From contig NC_135200.1 in NCBI RefSeq assembly GCF_050948175.1, forward strand, positions 13,011,001 to 13,075,000: a stretch of 64,000 nt of DNA, read 5' to 3'. Below the pieces are notes generated by a model. The model was not told the DNA's origin, did not search any database, and saw nothing but the letters and a program-made list of their open reading frames with translations. Below are positions 44,801 to 59,800 of this stretch, in pieces (position 1 is the first letter of the stretch; each line of letters starts with the position of its first letter). Origin of the DNA: Xylocopa sonorina (taxonomy: Eukaryota > Arthropoda > Insecta > Hymenoptera > Apidae). The position numbers and the translations under genes were made by a program.

Positions 44801-47800
44801 ATCCCCGGCGGTTGCGCGGCACGTTCGCCGTGATTAGATTGTTTCGCGATCGAATAATCGTTGGTCGTGCTCGAAGCCTTCCGTTCGATACGCGTGCGTT
44901 TTCCTCGCGACCAAACCGAGCTAACGAGAAACGCAAGGATGGAAGCCCTCAGCGACTGCGTCGTGTTCCGTAAATATTTACGATAAACGTCGGATCCTCG
45001 ATGGGCTCGACTCTCAGAGAGTCGAGTAATATAAGATTACGCGGTTACCCGTTTAGGTTACGTCCGCGTATCCATCGGGGTGAAAAAGCCGTGTCGCGAA
45101 ATTACGTCGTCGCGGAATAACCATTTCGACGCGAGAGCGCCGGCAGGACTTCCTGCTTCTCCTTTTTCGTCCATCGTACGGCTCCGATGATCCGTGACGA
45201 GTCGCGATTTCAGCGTCCACGTTGAAAACTCTTATCGAACGTCCGTTGCTTGTAAGCTGCCGCGTGTGTGCGTGTGTACACGTAGCTGTGCACAGCCGGG
45301 AATCCGACGATGTTTCGAGCGTTTAAGCGGATTTCAGAGCCGCCGAATCCCTGCACGAGCGCGGTCACGTTGAAGAGTCCAGCCTTGACACACTGGAACG
45401 ATCGCTCACGCTTCTCCATCCGCCACCATTTTTTTTTTTTACGAATAATACCAGCCACAGTTTAAACGGCGTATTTCTATGTATTCTTTTCGGTATTTTT
45501 CCGTTGAAATCTTTCACACGCGCCTCGCGTTTTGATGATATTTCGTTTTCGACGGCCACTTCGATGAACGAAACAGCCGGAAAATGGGGGGCCCATTGAA
45601 ATGTTCAGCCACGAGCGAACGTTTCGAAGGTCCCGCAGATTTCTTTCGCTGCAATTTCGACGGTATTCAGCCGCTATCCTCGCTACCAGCGCGGCCGCGT
45701 GTGCAGGAATGCGGCGAACGTGGAAACGGTGAAATTTCGCGATGACGTCAATCAATACGAATTGATTTCTTTCCACGCTCCAAAGGTCGATCTTTGTTTG
45801 GCCTCGTCGGATCTTGAATCGACGTCGGAACTAAATTGGGAATCACGCGTCGCTGGCCAGGGGTCTGGCTTTCCTGTGATCGATGTACCGAGCGACGAAA
45901 TGTTGGTTAAGGCGCGGTTCGACGACCAATATCGATCTATGCAAACGTGAACCGGTTAATCAGTGGAACTCGCGAAACAATCGGTTTCGCATTTGGCAGC
46001 CATTCGCGCGAACGAAAGCGTGCGTTACGTGAATATCGTTTGAAGATGCGCATAACTGGAAATTGGAGTCGCATCGGTTCTCGAAACTTTCGCAACAGAG
46101 TGTCGCAAAGAGGTTCCTTTTTTCGCGACGTGACTCGTACGCGGAGTTACGCAACGCTATTCAATCCATCGGCTAATGTGCCGAGTTCGAGTCACATCTT
46201 TCGTGACTCGGTTAACTCGCTGCGCTGCTCCATATACCTGCATCGAGGCGCTGGACGGCTCTCATTTAAATTTACGTAACGCACATTTGCCCGTTCCCGT
46301 TAGCTACCCAGCCGATCGATCGAGTCGACTCGCCTCGTACCGATTGATACGAGACCCAGGCGCTCGAATTCGAAATTCGAAATGATTAAAGGGCTCGTAA
46401 AAATCGAGGCAGGTAGAGAAAGGCAGCACGGGCTGTGTTGGAAGTTTTCAGCTCGCAGGTAATTACCAGCCGATCGAGGCAGGATCACCGCAGGCTTTGT
46501 CTCTCGGTAGAGTCCTGATGCTGGACTAGGAGGCGATTAGGGCAAGCCCGTGTTTCGAGCAGTCGCGTTTCGGCGAGATCAATCGTGCGAGACTCGTTCT
46601 GCAGGACTTTCTTTTTGCTCGACCCGTCTCCTCCTCTACTCTTTTCATTCGACCTGCAGGCTCGTCGTCTATAGGGCGCTCCAAAACCCGTAACTCCTCT
46701 TACACGGATCACCAGGCCACATTTCATACTTGACAAACAAATTACATAAATAGATATCTTCATGTTTCTGTCTCTCTTAAGAAACGAGATAAAATACGCG
46801 AGAAAACGGTCTCGTTTATCCGTAATTCCGATCGTTTAACTCGATGATCGCTCGTTGGGATTAATAGCGATGTCCGTCAAGCGACGTTAGCCGAAGCTAT
46901 TAATTAGGATCAGAGGCGATGCATGCTCGCGCAGCGTCGAAAGCGTGCAAACGAACCGTGAAAAGTGGAAAAGATTCGTTTCGAGGCGTTTCTTTTTTAA
47001 AGAGAGCTGTAGCAAGTTGGGCGAGCGGGTTCTTGGCCGCGGCACGAGATCGTGCCCGATTTTACGAACGCTACCCGGTCGCTTTGTTCCTCCCCGTTTC
47101 TATTAGCCGTTTTCACTGCGTTCGGCCGCCGTTTACCCTGCGGGAACAGTGGCCTCGGGCACGTTTAACGATCCGATCCCCGAAACGGTGCTCTCCGCGC
47201 GCAACCGTTTAACGATCCGGCGAATTACGAAACCTCTCTCGTTAAAGCAACCGGGGTGGACGCGTATCGGTCGCCAGCCAAGTATCGTACTGTACGATAT
47301 TTCGTTCCGTTTCGAATCTCCCGTTTACGCGGCTTAAAATAAGAGACGCGTCGAACATTTTTTCGAGCCAATATTTCCGACGAACTCGCCCGTTCTATTC
47401 CCACGCGTTCAACGGAACGCGCGCGCGGCGAGCCTCGAAATTTAATTAACGCCAGCGTAAGGGCTAACGAGGCGTAGTCGCGGCCGGAAGCAATGAAAAT
47501 AGTAACGCGTCGATTAATAACCCTCGAGCGAGGGTTCCACGATACGGTTTTTGACGCCACGGAGGCCAGCAAGCGTGCATTTACCCGAGTGGCGATCGCG
47601 GAAAGAAACTGGGGATGAAGTAGAAGGGGGTGCGACAACGGGGAGGGGTAGAAATCGGTGGCAGAGGGAACGATGCGATCGGTGGACTCGCTGGTAAATA
47701 CCTGAGTATTTTATATATATAGCATAGACGCATTAGGCCGTGTGGCATAAGTGCAACATAAATGCACGTGTGATGCGCTAGCGGCTGATTGGTTTACCAC

Positions 47801-50800
47801 CTGCGGCTACCTCAGTCTTTGCGCCTCGAATGGCCTTTAAAGTATCCTTCTACCTACTCGTGTCCCCGCCTGGACCGTCCTTCTCTCCGCTCGAGGTGGT
47901 TCATCGGCTTCGTTTCTTTCCTCCGTTTAAGCGCGCGCCCATCGGAAGCCAATCGACGAGGCGGCGATATCTCGATATCGGATCGATTAATTTCAGGGTC
48001 GAGCGGGTCTCGCGTTTATTGATTCTCAGCGGCCTCGTTCGCGCCGTTACTCGTACGAATCCTGCGAGCAGCTTACACGAATGCCTCCCTTCCAAGTACC
48101 AGCGATTTCTTCTCGTTCTCTGACGAGACCAATCGATTCACTGGACGTTACGAATGTTTCGATTCGGGGAAGTTTCTTCTTGTTAGATTTAAACGGAAAA
48201 TGGAAGATACGTTAACGATGGAGTCCAACGACCAGTGTACTGCGAAAAACGATACAGATACGCGTACGAAATGGAAAAGCTGAAAATCAGAAGGCTGCAC
48301 TGGAAACGATGAAACCTATAGATTGCAATTTCCCACGTGCACCGATGCTCGTGAAAGGACTAGTTTCCACCGTAACACGATAACTTGGTATCTGCGGGTA
48401 TCGTTTTATTTCACGGTAGCCGAACAGGGTAGCGCTGCCGCGAAGAAATACGTCTTCGATTAGCGTGGTCCCTCCGGAGGGTCCGTAACAAGGGATGATA
48501 AAGAGGATAAATTGCGTCGTCATAGAGTTTTGATAGTCGTAAGGACGTTTATACCCTCGGGTCTCCTTTTGTTGATATAGATTACAGAATCCATCTAGCG
48601 GAACACACGCCGACATGCCGAGCGCCGCGTCGCGTCGTTTCACCCTCTTTCTTTTTGATTACTCACGGCATTAGCCACCCTACCTGCGTCAGTTTTCGTG
48701 ACACTCGTGCGGAACACTGTCCCCGCGAACTTTTTCTCATTTCACCGACATATCCAGGCCAATCGATGGGTCCGCGTTCTACGGCTTGCTCGTTTGCTTC
48801 CATTCGCGTTAAGCTACACGGGAAAATTAAATTCTATAGTCGAGTTCGACGTCGACTTTCCGCCAATCTCAGTTTCATTCGATTTCTCGAGGTTATTTAC
48901 TTGTATTTCTTTGTAACGGCAGCGTGAAGAGTAGAAAAGGCAGCAAAGGGTCACGAATGGCAGAGAAGGGACGCGGCTGGGCGAAATATCGACGTATCGA
49001 TCGATTCGACTCGAAAGCGAAGCTGGCCAGCGCAGTTTTCAGGTTTCGCTTGCCGAGCGGCAACCCCGTAGGCGGTCTTCTGCAAACCCATCGCGAACAC
49101 GCGAACGCTCGACCGAATAGAACGAAAAACTCCTCGAGGGTTGTTCTTGGATCGCTGAGAGCTGTGTTCGTGGAAAAGATTGTAAACGAGGGAACGTTCC
49201 CTCGTCTCATTGGCAAACGTTCGTCGAAGTTCGTCGTTCCCCTGGTGGAAACGCGACATCCAGATTTCTTCTCCGATATCGACTTACATTGCTCCCTCTG
49301 TTCTCATTTCCCGTTCCACGGACAATGGGAAACGACGTTCAATTTCATGGAAACGAGCACAAGACGCTTGGAAATTCACTTTCTATAGGTAACAGTACGC
49401 GTCACGGAAAAAGCAGCGTAAAAATCGCGGTCACGAAACGTCTACGTCTCGTTTCATCTCCGCCTTCGCATTCCATTGCACGCGATATCCATTATCGTAT
49501 AAACGCGATAAACACGTAGGAACCGATCAGTCACTGGTTCAGACGAGCGTCGAAACGACGGACGTCTGATGACCTCCCATAGTTCTCCCTTTCCACGTTC
49601 CCCTTACGTGATCGACGTCCCAGAGATCCGAAACGCCTCGTTCCCCTGCGGAAGTCATCCGAGATCGCCGGTTTCGCGAGCCGCGGGAACATCTGCAATT
49701 TAAATGCGTGGATTCTCTCGCGGAGCGTGCCTCGACAACCATCTTGGAACATCCTCCGCGCGTCTTCCTCCTCATTTGCCGGAACCCCTGGCCTTCGAGA
49801 TTCGCAGCCGATTTACGTTTATTCGTCACGCGGCTACAGCGCCGCGGAAATCGCGATGCAACCCTCTCCTCCCCTCCTCTCCACGGATTTATAGGCGTAT
49901 TCAAATGAGGGTGGGTTTTACAACTCGACGATCCGCGGGATCGCACACGCGCGACACGGCAGAAGCTACTTACGCATGATATACCACCGCGCGCTTATTA
50001 GCGTTTCATTGAAATTCGCTGCCCGCGTCGCCGTTCGATCTCTCGTTAATTCGGTCCTTATCCGAGGGGCGAGCTCGATGGAGTAACGGCGACGATGCCC
50101 TCGACGTTACTTCACGCTGTTGGACGTTGGTCGCGCGAGGGATCCCCTCGAGAACAAGAGGAGCAACACGAGATCCCGTTGTTGCTGGCGGGTGGAGTCG
50201 AAGGTCGATTTTAATGGCGGAGCACCGGCAGTAATGCACGCAACGGTGATATACTGCCAAGAAGAATTGCTTTTAATTGCTCGTCGGCGTTCGTGGCCTC
50301 CCTTCTTAAACCGAAGCGCTTACGGTTTCTCACGACGAGGGTCTAGCCGCGGGGATCGATGCGTATTGGTATGCAGAGGGTGTATCGACCGGTCTCTGGT
50401 TACCTTTCGCGTATAAATTCTTTGATTTCATTCAACCGGGATCGAAATAGAATTCCTCTTGAATAATTCCCGTTCAAGATTAATATCGATGCTTTTGACG
50501 GCGGAACGCGAGGAAACGAGGCAATATCGTCGGTCACCGTTTATCGCGACGCGCACAGTCTGCTTTGCAACGCCCATTGTAGTTACCCTTCGTGCTTCCT
50601 TTTATGAAATCTATTTCTAGGAGGATGGGTAGCGTTTATATGGAAATCGAATGCGCATATCGTTCCCGCGGTCGCTCGCGCTGGAACGGTATCCCTCCCG
50701 GATACAGTTTGACCAGTCAAAGCTGTTGTTTAATGGCGGCGAGCTGTCGTGCGGGACGATTATGAATTCCTCGTACCCGTAAATCGTATATCATCGGAGA

Positions 50801-53800
50801 TTGGCCTCCATCCTTTCGTCCGCGCGGAGATTGCGCTCGTCATTGTCGCGAATGCGCCAATTTCGACGGTTGGACTAACGTTAATCGCGTACGACTCTAT
50901 CCTGTCGGTGCGAATTGGTTCTCCTTTGATATCACGGCTTGGGCCAAGCGACATTTAGCGCGCTGTTAACCTTTGGAAATCTCGTGATAATCTCGTCTCT
51001 CGCGTCGAGCGGACGAGGCTGGGGTTCCTCGGAGATGCGAGAGGCTTGACCCGCGATCGTTCGACGGCGGACAGATTTTCCACGCCGCGGTCGACGGGCG
51101 AATGGAAATATCGTCGCCGCGAATGGAGTCGTAAACGCGCCGATTCAAGGTCTCCCATTCGTCGAGGGAATTTTACGAGGGCTTTCTCGCGCGACGAAAC
51201 GACCGCCGCCCTCGTTTGCATCTCGTGAATAAAATCAGAAACTCGGCCACCGTTTACGAGCTTTCCAATACGCCGTCGTATCCACGCGCGTAAAAGTGAA
51301 AATTCGATCGAGATTGGACGCGCTTCGCTCGTATCCGCGGCGAAAGTGAACGCGAGTGGGACAGAACGGAAAAGCTCGCGCAGCTGGAAAACAGTTGCGA
51401 GCTCGCGTTCCTTTCAACCGTGGAACGAGGAGCCTTTGTCGGGAGGATTGCTCGCGAACGCGAGAGAATCGTCTAACGAGCAATGAGAAAGGTAGCTGAG
51501 ATAAAGCGAGGAAAGGGCACGGGAAATGTTGGAGGTGCGCGGGTACGTCAAAGGGAGCGCGACTCTATCTCGTAATAACGAGAGATCAGCCGAGGACAGG
51601 AGAGTCTCCGACTCGGAGGGGACGAGGCAAAAAATAGAAGACCATTTTCTTGCCAGAGACCGCGTTAATAATTTTTCCCATTAAAAAAGTTGAAAGCGAG
51701 CCACGGAGTTTCTCATTCTTTATTCCAGCGGACGCGAGTCGTATAAAATTCTTTCCAGTCTTATCATCCATCCTCTCCTCTACCTTCGACCCGCGTGACG
51801 CGCGTTCGAGAGGATCCGTGCGGTTTGCAATTTTCTAGCTCCCATCCTCTGCCATCTTGGGGCATCGCAAAGTGGCGATGAGAAGTTGCTGCCAGGTTCC
51901 AGATAACGGGTTCCACGACGGTACTAACTTTGAGATTGCGTAGCAACCTTAGTCGGTGGGTTCCGTGACCCCAATTAACTTCGATATTGGATTCCGTGGC
52001 TCGGAGAATTTCGATGACGCATCCTGTAATCCCGGTAGCCCCGGATCGCGGGCTGGCACCCGCGATCTCGAGCCTCCCCGCCAGCCTCCTGGTTTTTGCG
52101 ATCGCGGTCGCTGAACAAAGCTGCGCGAACAGAGCGGACGAGCTCGCGTGTTGCGCGTGTTCGCCGGCTCCCGGGGGGCATTCGGCTCGTCGAAAGAAAT
52201 TCATCGAGGGCTCCCTGTCCCTTCGCGGTCCCTTACCAGCCGTGTCCATAAATTGAACGAGGACGCGGAGAGTCTTTTACCGTCCGCACGGTAGGCAGAA
52301 GGGAAGAATATCGAAAATAGACGGGTAAAGTCGGGTTGGTCGCGGTAGCTGCGGGCCCTTACGAGCGAGAAGGGAAACGGACGGCCGGTGGGGATCGCGA
52401 CTGGTAAGTTACGATAATGGCGGGCATCGGTAAGTTATGTCGGGATGACGGCGAGGAAGAAAACCGGCCTCCGCGAATAGACGGGTTCGTCGGATGGGGT
52501 ACGGGGCGAGGGGAGCGATGACTCGACGATTGGCAGGTTCGAGCGTGCGTCGAGGGTATGAAAAGGAGGGAAAAATTGTGCGAGCCGCCGCGCGGATACA
52601 CGCGGGTAACGTCACGATGATTATTAACGCCGCTGCCGGGACTAATGAACGGGAAGGTGGCGATAAATATAGCCTTTAAAAACCGCCACGAGCTTTTACC
52701 TTGACCCGCTTTCCCTCTAATCCGTTCTTTCGTAAATTACGCGTCGTCCGCGTCGGTGCGCGCGTCGTCGAAGTCGTGACTGGCGTAATGGTGCGCGGGA
52801 ATGAAACGTCAGGAGGAAATCGTTGGATAGGAACAGGTAGAAGTGGCAGGGAGGAAACGGTAGGCAGGCCGATCGTGTGTGAAATACCGGCGAGACGTCC
52901 GCGAAATGGGTTAGGTCGGCTGGCACCGGGGATAAGAAAGAAATAAGGGACAGGCACGGCAGGAGGCCCGCTGCGACTTTGAACAACTCATTTGCGAGAA
53001 TCGTAAAACGATTACTGCCTGTTCGCCGAGCGAGGCGGCTGGAGTCAAACAAGAAATTGCATAAAATCGCAGTCGGTCGTCGTAGCAGGCGAGATTGGAA
53101 AAAGCCCGTGGAGGAGGCGGGTGTGGTTTTACTGGCGCTGGGGGATGAACGCGTGCGTATCCGTATCCAGCGTCGTAGAAAGTCGGGAAACAATAACACG
53201 CGCGAGGCGAGGACGCGGGTGTATCGTAAAAGGGCGCTAAAAATGGTCGTCAGCGTAGGTAAAGGGAAGAGGGACGGCGACGGAACGCGCGCGAGAGGAA
53301 TGCGAAAGAGGGATCGAGAAACGAGGTCGAGAAAAGACCGGTCATTTTACCGGCTCCCTCTCCTTTCGAGCGATCTCTGCCAAAGTGTAGCGAGGTGCCC
53401 CGAGAGTTCGATCGAGTGTAACGCGACAGAAGAGCGGAGGCGGAAAGTAAAAGTCGATTCTGGATGAGAGGACAGTGAAAGACCGCGTGAGGAGCGTTGA
53501 TCTGAAAATGCCGGTTAAACGTTGCGCTTTCTCGCGTCATAGGAACGAAAGGTTTCACTCGCGCGATCCCTGTTTACCATCCGTCCTTCCGTTCCCGATT
53601 AACCCGCGAACCGGTGTATTACGCTCAATCCCGTCGAAACTCACGGGGCATTTGCATTTTATCGTCTAATTTACGTACGCGAGACTTCACCTGTCGTCGT
53701 GAGAGAGGACATTTCCCGCGAGAACCTATGCACCCGAGCGCACTTTACGAGGAATCGTGGCAGCGGTCGTCGCCAATTAATTCCAAGGATAGAGGATCGC

Positions 53801-56800
53801 GGGGATGAAAAATCGAAAAAACGTGTCTACGGTGACTTCTCTCGGTTTGAAATAACCGAGAGCTCTCGCAGGAAAGATCCGCTCCGGGAAACGGGTTGCC
53901 AGGCACGGCGCGGCGCGCGTACGATTGCGAATGCGCTCCGTGCCGACCTTTATCGTCCTTCGCCTTACGAAATAATCGCGCGCGGTCGGCGAGCGCGCCC
54001 CGCGGGAGGATTAATCGTCCTCACCTTCGATCGCCCCACCTCGCACAACGCGAAGGTCCCGATTGGCCGGGAATCGGTATCCTCCGTGAGCCGAGCCGTA
54101 CCGATTTCATACCGTTCACCTTTTCCCTCGGCAAATGCCAACTCCTCGGCGAACGTGCTCTGCCTCTAACGCTCTCCGCCAAACAGAAACAGAGCTAACC
54201 GCGCCGCGGTACGATTAATTATTCCAGAAATCCGATTCAATCAGCTCGTTTCTCTTTGCCCAACCGAAACACCCAGCCAGCCTCCGGATTTTTCCTCGTT
54301 CTTCGACGCGTCCAAGCGGCTTTCACGGAGGCGCAGCCGCGAGGCGAAAAAGCGAGGAAGAACGGAAAATGGAATTGCAGATTCTTTCGTTTTAAATAAC
54401 TCGCGCGTGGCGTTTCGTTCGCAGAGGGAATTTTCGAGGTAAAGGATACGATTGCGACGAGGCGAACCGGATTTTTCTAGCAGCAGAATGCTTTGGGAAC
54501 TCGTTACACGGAGCAATTAAGCGGAGCTCGAATTTCTCGCGGTACGAAAGCTAGGAAATAGCGTGCTTTATCACGCGACGCGACTAGCAAGGTATCCATC
54601 GTGGCTGCGGACTGTTACTCATCGATAATTGCCCGAGGGGCATCCAAAGCTTCGAACCGACGGCTTGATTGACGTATCGAAAGGTGAATTACGCTAACTT
54701 TGTCTTCTTCGACTTCGCCTTTCAGTCTCCCCTCCGCGGGCTTGAAAATCGCAATTAACTCCGCGAGAGGATCCTTTCTATCCGAACGCGCGTTCATTTT
54801 TCAACATTTCTTTCGAACGTCCGACACCGCGGACGTACGTACCATCGCGGGGCGCAAAAACTTTCCGCGTACTTTCTCTCGTTGCGTCCGCGAGCGAAAA
54901 GAAACACGCTAAATGCCGCAAATCGACTGGACGTTTAAATCACGTCGAACGGGTCGACGGTACGTACACGCCAATCCGTCATCTGTCGACACACTCGTTA
55001 CTCGTCCGTACGAAAATAGCTTTTCCTCTTGCGTAAAAAATCTCGCGACTTCGAGCAGCTATTTCTTCAGCCTGGCCGTAATCGTCGCATAGGCGCAGCG
55101 TTTCCCGTTCAGCCGTTGCATCGTCGAGATATTCGCCTCGCGTACGCGAACTGGGTCCAAGTTCCTCGGTAATCCTCGAGAGATTGTTCCTTAATCCGAG
55201 GACGCGATAGACGACGAGGGTCTCGTTCTAAATTCCGGTCGGGTGCGCGGACGGGAATTTCACGCGGCTCTTCTCGCCGGCTGTTAATCTCGAGCAACGG
55301 CGACGGTAAAGGCGCGGTGCCCGCGGATTGATCGGTAATACCGTGATTCATCGTACATGGGTTTAACGAGCGCGCGGCACCGCGAGAATTCGCCTCGTTA
55401 CGGCCCCGTCGAGGACGACGCGCCTTTTCAAACGAACCTGCCCGGTTCCACGTAACGCTATCTCGTGTCCGATTTCGCGGCAGGGAAAAGAATGTTTCCA
55501 CGTCGAGGGCCGTGTACACAGAAGGGTGGCGCGCAGCCGGTATGCAAACTGACTCGAAGGGAAAAACGTGGAGCACCGGAAATCGCTGCTCCCGTCGTTC
55601 GAACGTCGAGACTGTCCCGTGACCCTGACACTGCTCTCCGTACTCCATATTTCGTGGTAACCGCGACGCGTAGCGATGGTATTTCGGAGATCCCTTCCGC
55701 AGCGATGGTTTACGACCCTCCCATTACCCTTTCTCCAATTACGCGGCAAAGATACGACGCTGTTATTCCCGATGAAACGAACGCGTTCGAACATCGGATC
55801 AGCTCCATTTCAGGTCACGGTAACGATCCTACGCGTCCGCGATTCCGCCCAAAAAAGGAGGCTGCGACAACTGTTTTGTGTTCCACGGCTCCAATTCATT
55901 TTCCTCTACCTTCGCCAGCCGTTTAAGGCGCTGTCGCGCTCGCGTGGCTTCGCTTTCGATTTCTTTTCCCGATCGCGAGCGTCGATCGAACGCGACGGCT
56001 CTTCGATGCGAGCATTTTTGCGGGAAATTTCAACCGCCTTCGATGCCTCGAGCCGACGAGGAAAAGGGCGAATCGAAGACACGATCGAGCGGTCGATCGA
56101 AGCGTCCGCGGCGATCGTCGAAGGCCCGTCGAGACAACACCGGTCGCGTTCTCCGCGTCTCTCTCGTCCTACCGAGCGAACGTCGTCCTTGCATTGAAAA
56201 AGCAGCAAGGTCGTTCAGGACTTATATAGCTCGCGGTCCAGCAGCGGCGACGGTTCGAAGCCCTCGCTCTCTATCTCTCGAGAGGAGCCCTGTCCCCGTC
56301 GTCCTTTTCACCGTGCTCCTTTTTCACCCCGTCCCACCGTCCCTCCCTTCGTCTCCTCGCGTTCACCGAAGGTGTTCTAGCCTCCGTGACTCGTCGACAC
56401 CGAGCAAACTGTGCGTTACTTATCTCCGCGGCTAGACGCTCCCGCGCGAGAGCCTGGCTTCGATACACGAGGACGAAATCGTCCTAGCCGGGTGACAGGA
56501 GAGCGATAACACGTCGAGTGTAGCAGGGAGGCGAACGACGCGACTCGTTACGCTCGCGTTCCTTTTCATCGCGAGCTTTTTCCGTGACCGTTAACCAGAC
56601 GTTCGCGATATCGAGGCCTCGCGCGGACATCCCGCGGAGCAATCGATCTTTCAGCGTCGCGAGGAACGTTCCGTTTTCCAACGTCGCGTTACCTTCCACT
56701 GCATCGTTTTCCATGGTAACATCCCCTCGCGAAGAAGAGGGAGAGGGCTCGCTGGGATTTACGCCCTCGCGTCCATTTCACTCGTCTTCGTTTCCCGTCC

Positions 56801-59800
56801 GCGCTCGTTTCAACGACGCCACGATCGTATCTGTCGTCCGTTGCGTTACCGGCTGTGAGTTACGACCGCGGTTATGACGATCCGGCTCTCTTTCCCTGGC
56901 TGCGCGCTCGGGACCAGTCGATGCCCTCGGGAAACCGCGATCGATGGCTATAAAGTATCCCGGCTGACTCGGATCTCTTCCGTTCCGGCGACGAGACGGA
57001 CGACACCGCGACGGATCCACCGTCTATTCCTGGCCAGGATATGTTATGCACGCGTGACCCATTTTCGTCTGCGACACGGGGGCAAGTTCAGCCGGCCGTG
57101 CGGACGCGTTCGAATCGATACGGATTAATTTTTGCCAGTCAAGGTTAAAAGCTCCGACGCGGAGCGCTGGGATATTATCGTACGCGAGTGCGAGACGCGG
57201 CGAACGAGGCGCCTTTCATTTTTTTTCGCGTCACGCGTCGACGATACGCGAGTCGACTCGTTGATTAATGAACTAATTAACCTCGAGAAAGGCTGTCGAG
57301 CCATTCGAGATACCGCGAGCAGCCGTGCCGCCGCGCTGTTTCGGCGCGATTTCGCAACGATCGCGGAGGAAAGCGGTAACCGGGTCATCGGGATCTATCG
57401 AAGGACGCGCGTTAATCACTGCTCGAGCGACTGTAAAGAATCGTAGCGCGCGATAAGCCCTGCAACCGGTCCAGCTCGCAGCGGTCGCGTGGAAGAAGAA
57501 CCCGCGGACAGATCGACGGGCGAGTATCACGCGCGAGGGTGAAAAAGTTTCCGCGATCCAGCGTAAATTGCACGGCGCACGCATGCCAGCCAGAGGTGTC
57601 CCAACACCTCCTCGCTCGGCCCTCTCTCGTCGGTGTCCGCGCCGCCGCGTCGCGACAATGCGGATTTTCTTATCCTCGACGATTCACCTCCGCTCGTTTA
57701 TTCTCGCCACCTCTCGCCACGTCTCCCTCTCGATTCGGTCGTGTCTGCCCTTTTGGGATCGCCGTCGCCTCTCTAAAGGGAAGTCAAGGGCGACAGACCA
57801 GAAGGCGCCTGGGGGTTGCCGGGCGCGCGCTTCTTCACACACGCGACCGGTACACAATCGATATACCCGCTAAAGTTCATGGCGCAGCAACCACCACCCA
57901 CCGCCATTACCTTCCTCGCTCTTTTTATCCCCCGCCCGGAGATTCTTCCCGTTTTCTTTTATTTCCACGCGCGCGTGCCTCGCGTGACCTTACCCACACG
58001 AGCCAGGGCTAGCTTCCGTCCGTTCCGTCGTTTAGCCTTGAATCTCCTCCTGCACCCTAATCGACCCGTTTTTTTCTTCCCTTCTTCTCCTCGTCGCGGA
58101 TACGCCCGGACGATCGCGTCTTCGACTTTCCGTTTCCACGTGTTTTATCCCTCGTAACAGACGAGGGCACGGAGGTTGTTGCGTCGCGACTTCGCTCGAT
58201 ACGCTCCAGATTTTTCAACCCCTGCTGCAGAATCGCGCAGCACCGCGTAATTACATTTCCCGCGGGCACGGCGCACGGAACGAGCTGGTTATAATAAACA
58301 CGTGAATTGTTTAGACTGTTAATCGCGCCTGTTATTGTACGCCGTCCGTCAGCCTCTCGATTGTTTAGCCGGAGCGGAGGTTACCCTGCTGCACTCGCGG
58401 TCCGCCAATAGGTTAAATCAATTACGCTCCTCCGGTTCGAACTATCGTCGACAAATGTGATTTTACGCGGGTCTCTGCTTCGACTTTGTCTAACATCGTC
58501 GCAACGCGGCTTAATAAACTCGAAGGACTGGCAAGTTTCGCTCGACGCAGTTTCGACGTAACAAGAAGCGAGTTAATTATTTAGACGCGTTATGGTACCG
58601 AGGCTCGCCACGTGTCGCGAAGCGAATTTCGAAAGGCTTCTATTTTCCAATTTCGTGGTATTTGCCAAGGGAAATTGACAAATATTGTTACTAGCCGGGC
58701 TGTCTGGTGTTTTTCGAGGGTAAACAGCGTCGAGGGAAAAAGCGCGAGAAACAAAGGGAGCCATTAGCGGACATTCACACGGTATTGACTGCGAACGAAA
58801 CAGTTTGCCGTCGCTCATCTCCTCTTGTTCTCTGCCTCCGTTCTCATCGACGTTTTTCGGACTGGCCTTCGCGTAATAAAGTCCGCGGATCGACGCGCGC
58901 GCTCGCCTCGCATCGTTACAGTTTCCACGCAGCTTCCCGCGAGCTCGCCTTGTTTCCGCGTCTCTCGCGTTAATTAACCAGCTAATTAATTACATTCCCA
59001 GGCAGTTCGCGCTACCAACGCGTCCCTAACGAGACGTTTCGAAATATTCGTAGTGCGGACTTTTGCCTCGCAGCTCGCGAGAATAATTCGATCGTAGAGG
59101 GATTAGTTCTCGTTTGATTGCGCGCAGGGAAGAGCGACGACGCGCAGGGCGTAAGGACGAAGAGGGGAGAGGGTGGCTCGCGGGGAACGAAGAATGTTGA
59201 ACGGCGCGCACCAGGGAGATACAAGCCTCGGATAAGGCTCGAGGGAACTAATCCGGGCTTATCTGCCGTGATAGATTATGTATTTGCCGCGTGGACGATA
59301 AATTGCGAACGCGCTGGACGTACTTTCGATGCGAGAAATGTACAAGGACGCCTCCGCGTCGCATTGTTCCTCGAGGCAGCGAGCTGCGTCGAGCGACCAA
59401 CAATTAATGTCATCGCGAACGATCCACGATTTTTGTTACTTTCTTTCGAATTTGTCACCGTACGATGGTCCTTGTCGCCAGCTTCTATCCAACCCCTTCG
59501 ATCCTCGCTCGATAAAACAGCGGGACGAGGTAAACAGTCCAAGGATGAACCGTCACTCGAGCGTCTCGTTTCCTCCAGAAGACGCTCGAGATTCAATTAC
59601 CGGTAAAATATCGCGTGTCTGGCCACACGAGGAATCGAAAAGTCGCAGTACCCGCGCAGAAACGGTCCGCGCGCCCTGGTACCGAGCGCCTGCGAGGCAG
59701 TTTCCGTTCGCGTTCAGCAATTAGATGGTAACGCGTAGATAGCGGCGTTAATCCCGGGCTTGGTATAGGAAAAAGCGAATAATTAATCGCACAGCAGCGC

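Noticed and set aside
45699..45950. 83-codon plus frame with a fairly balanced composition
   Set aside because: It starts at GTG, has no convincing splice sites and no recognised family.
47225..47638. 137-codon minus frame just downstream of the TATA/CCAAT arrangement
   Set aside because: It begins with TTG rather than ATG, is Arg/Ser-rich, and shows no domain.
51764..52249. 161-codon minus frame
   Set aside because: It is GC-rich with no domain or conserved pattern, and overlapping long frames on the opposite strand point to chance.
52717..53467. Overlapping 160-codon frames on both strands
   Set aside because: Both are low-complexity (Leu/Phe/Ser on minus, Arg/Lys/Gly on plus), the mirror-image signature of purine-biased non-coding DNA.
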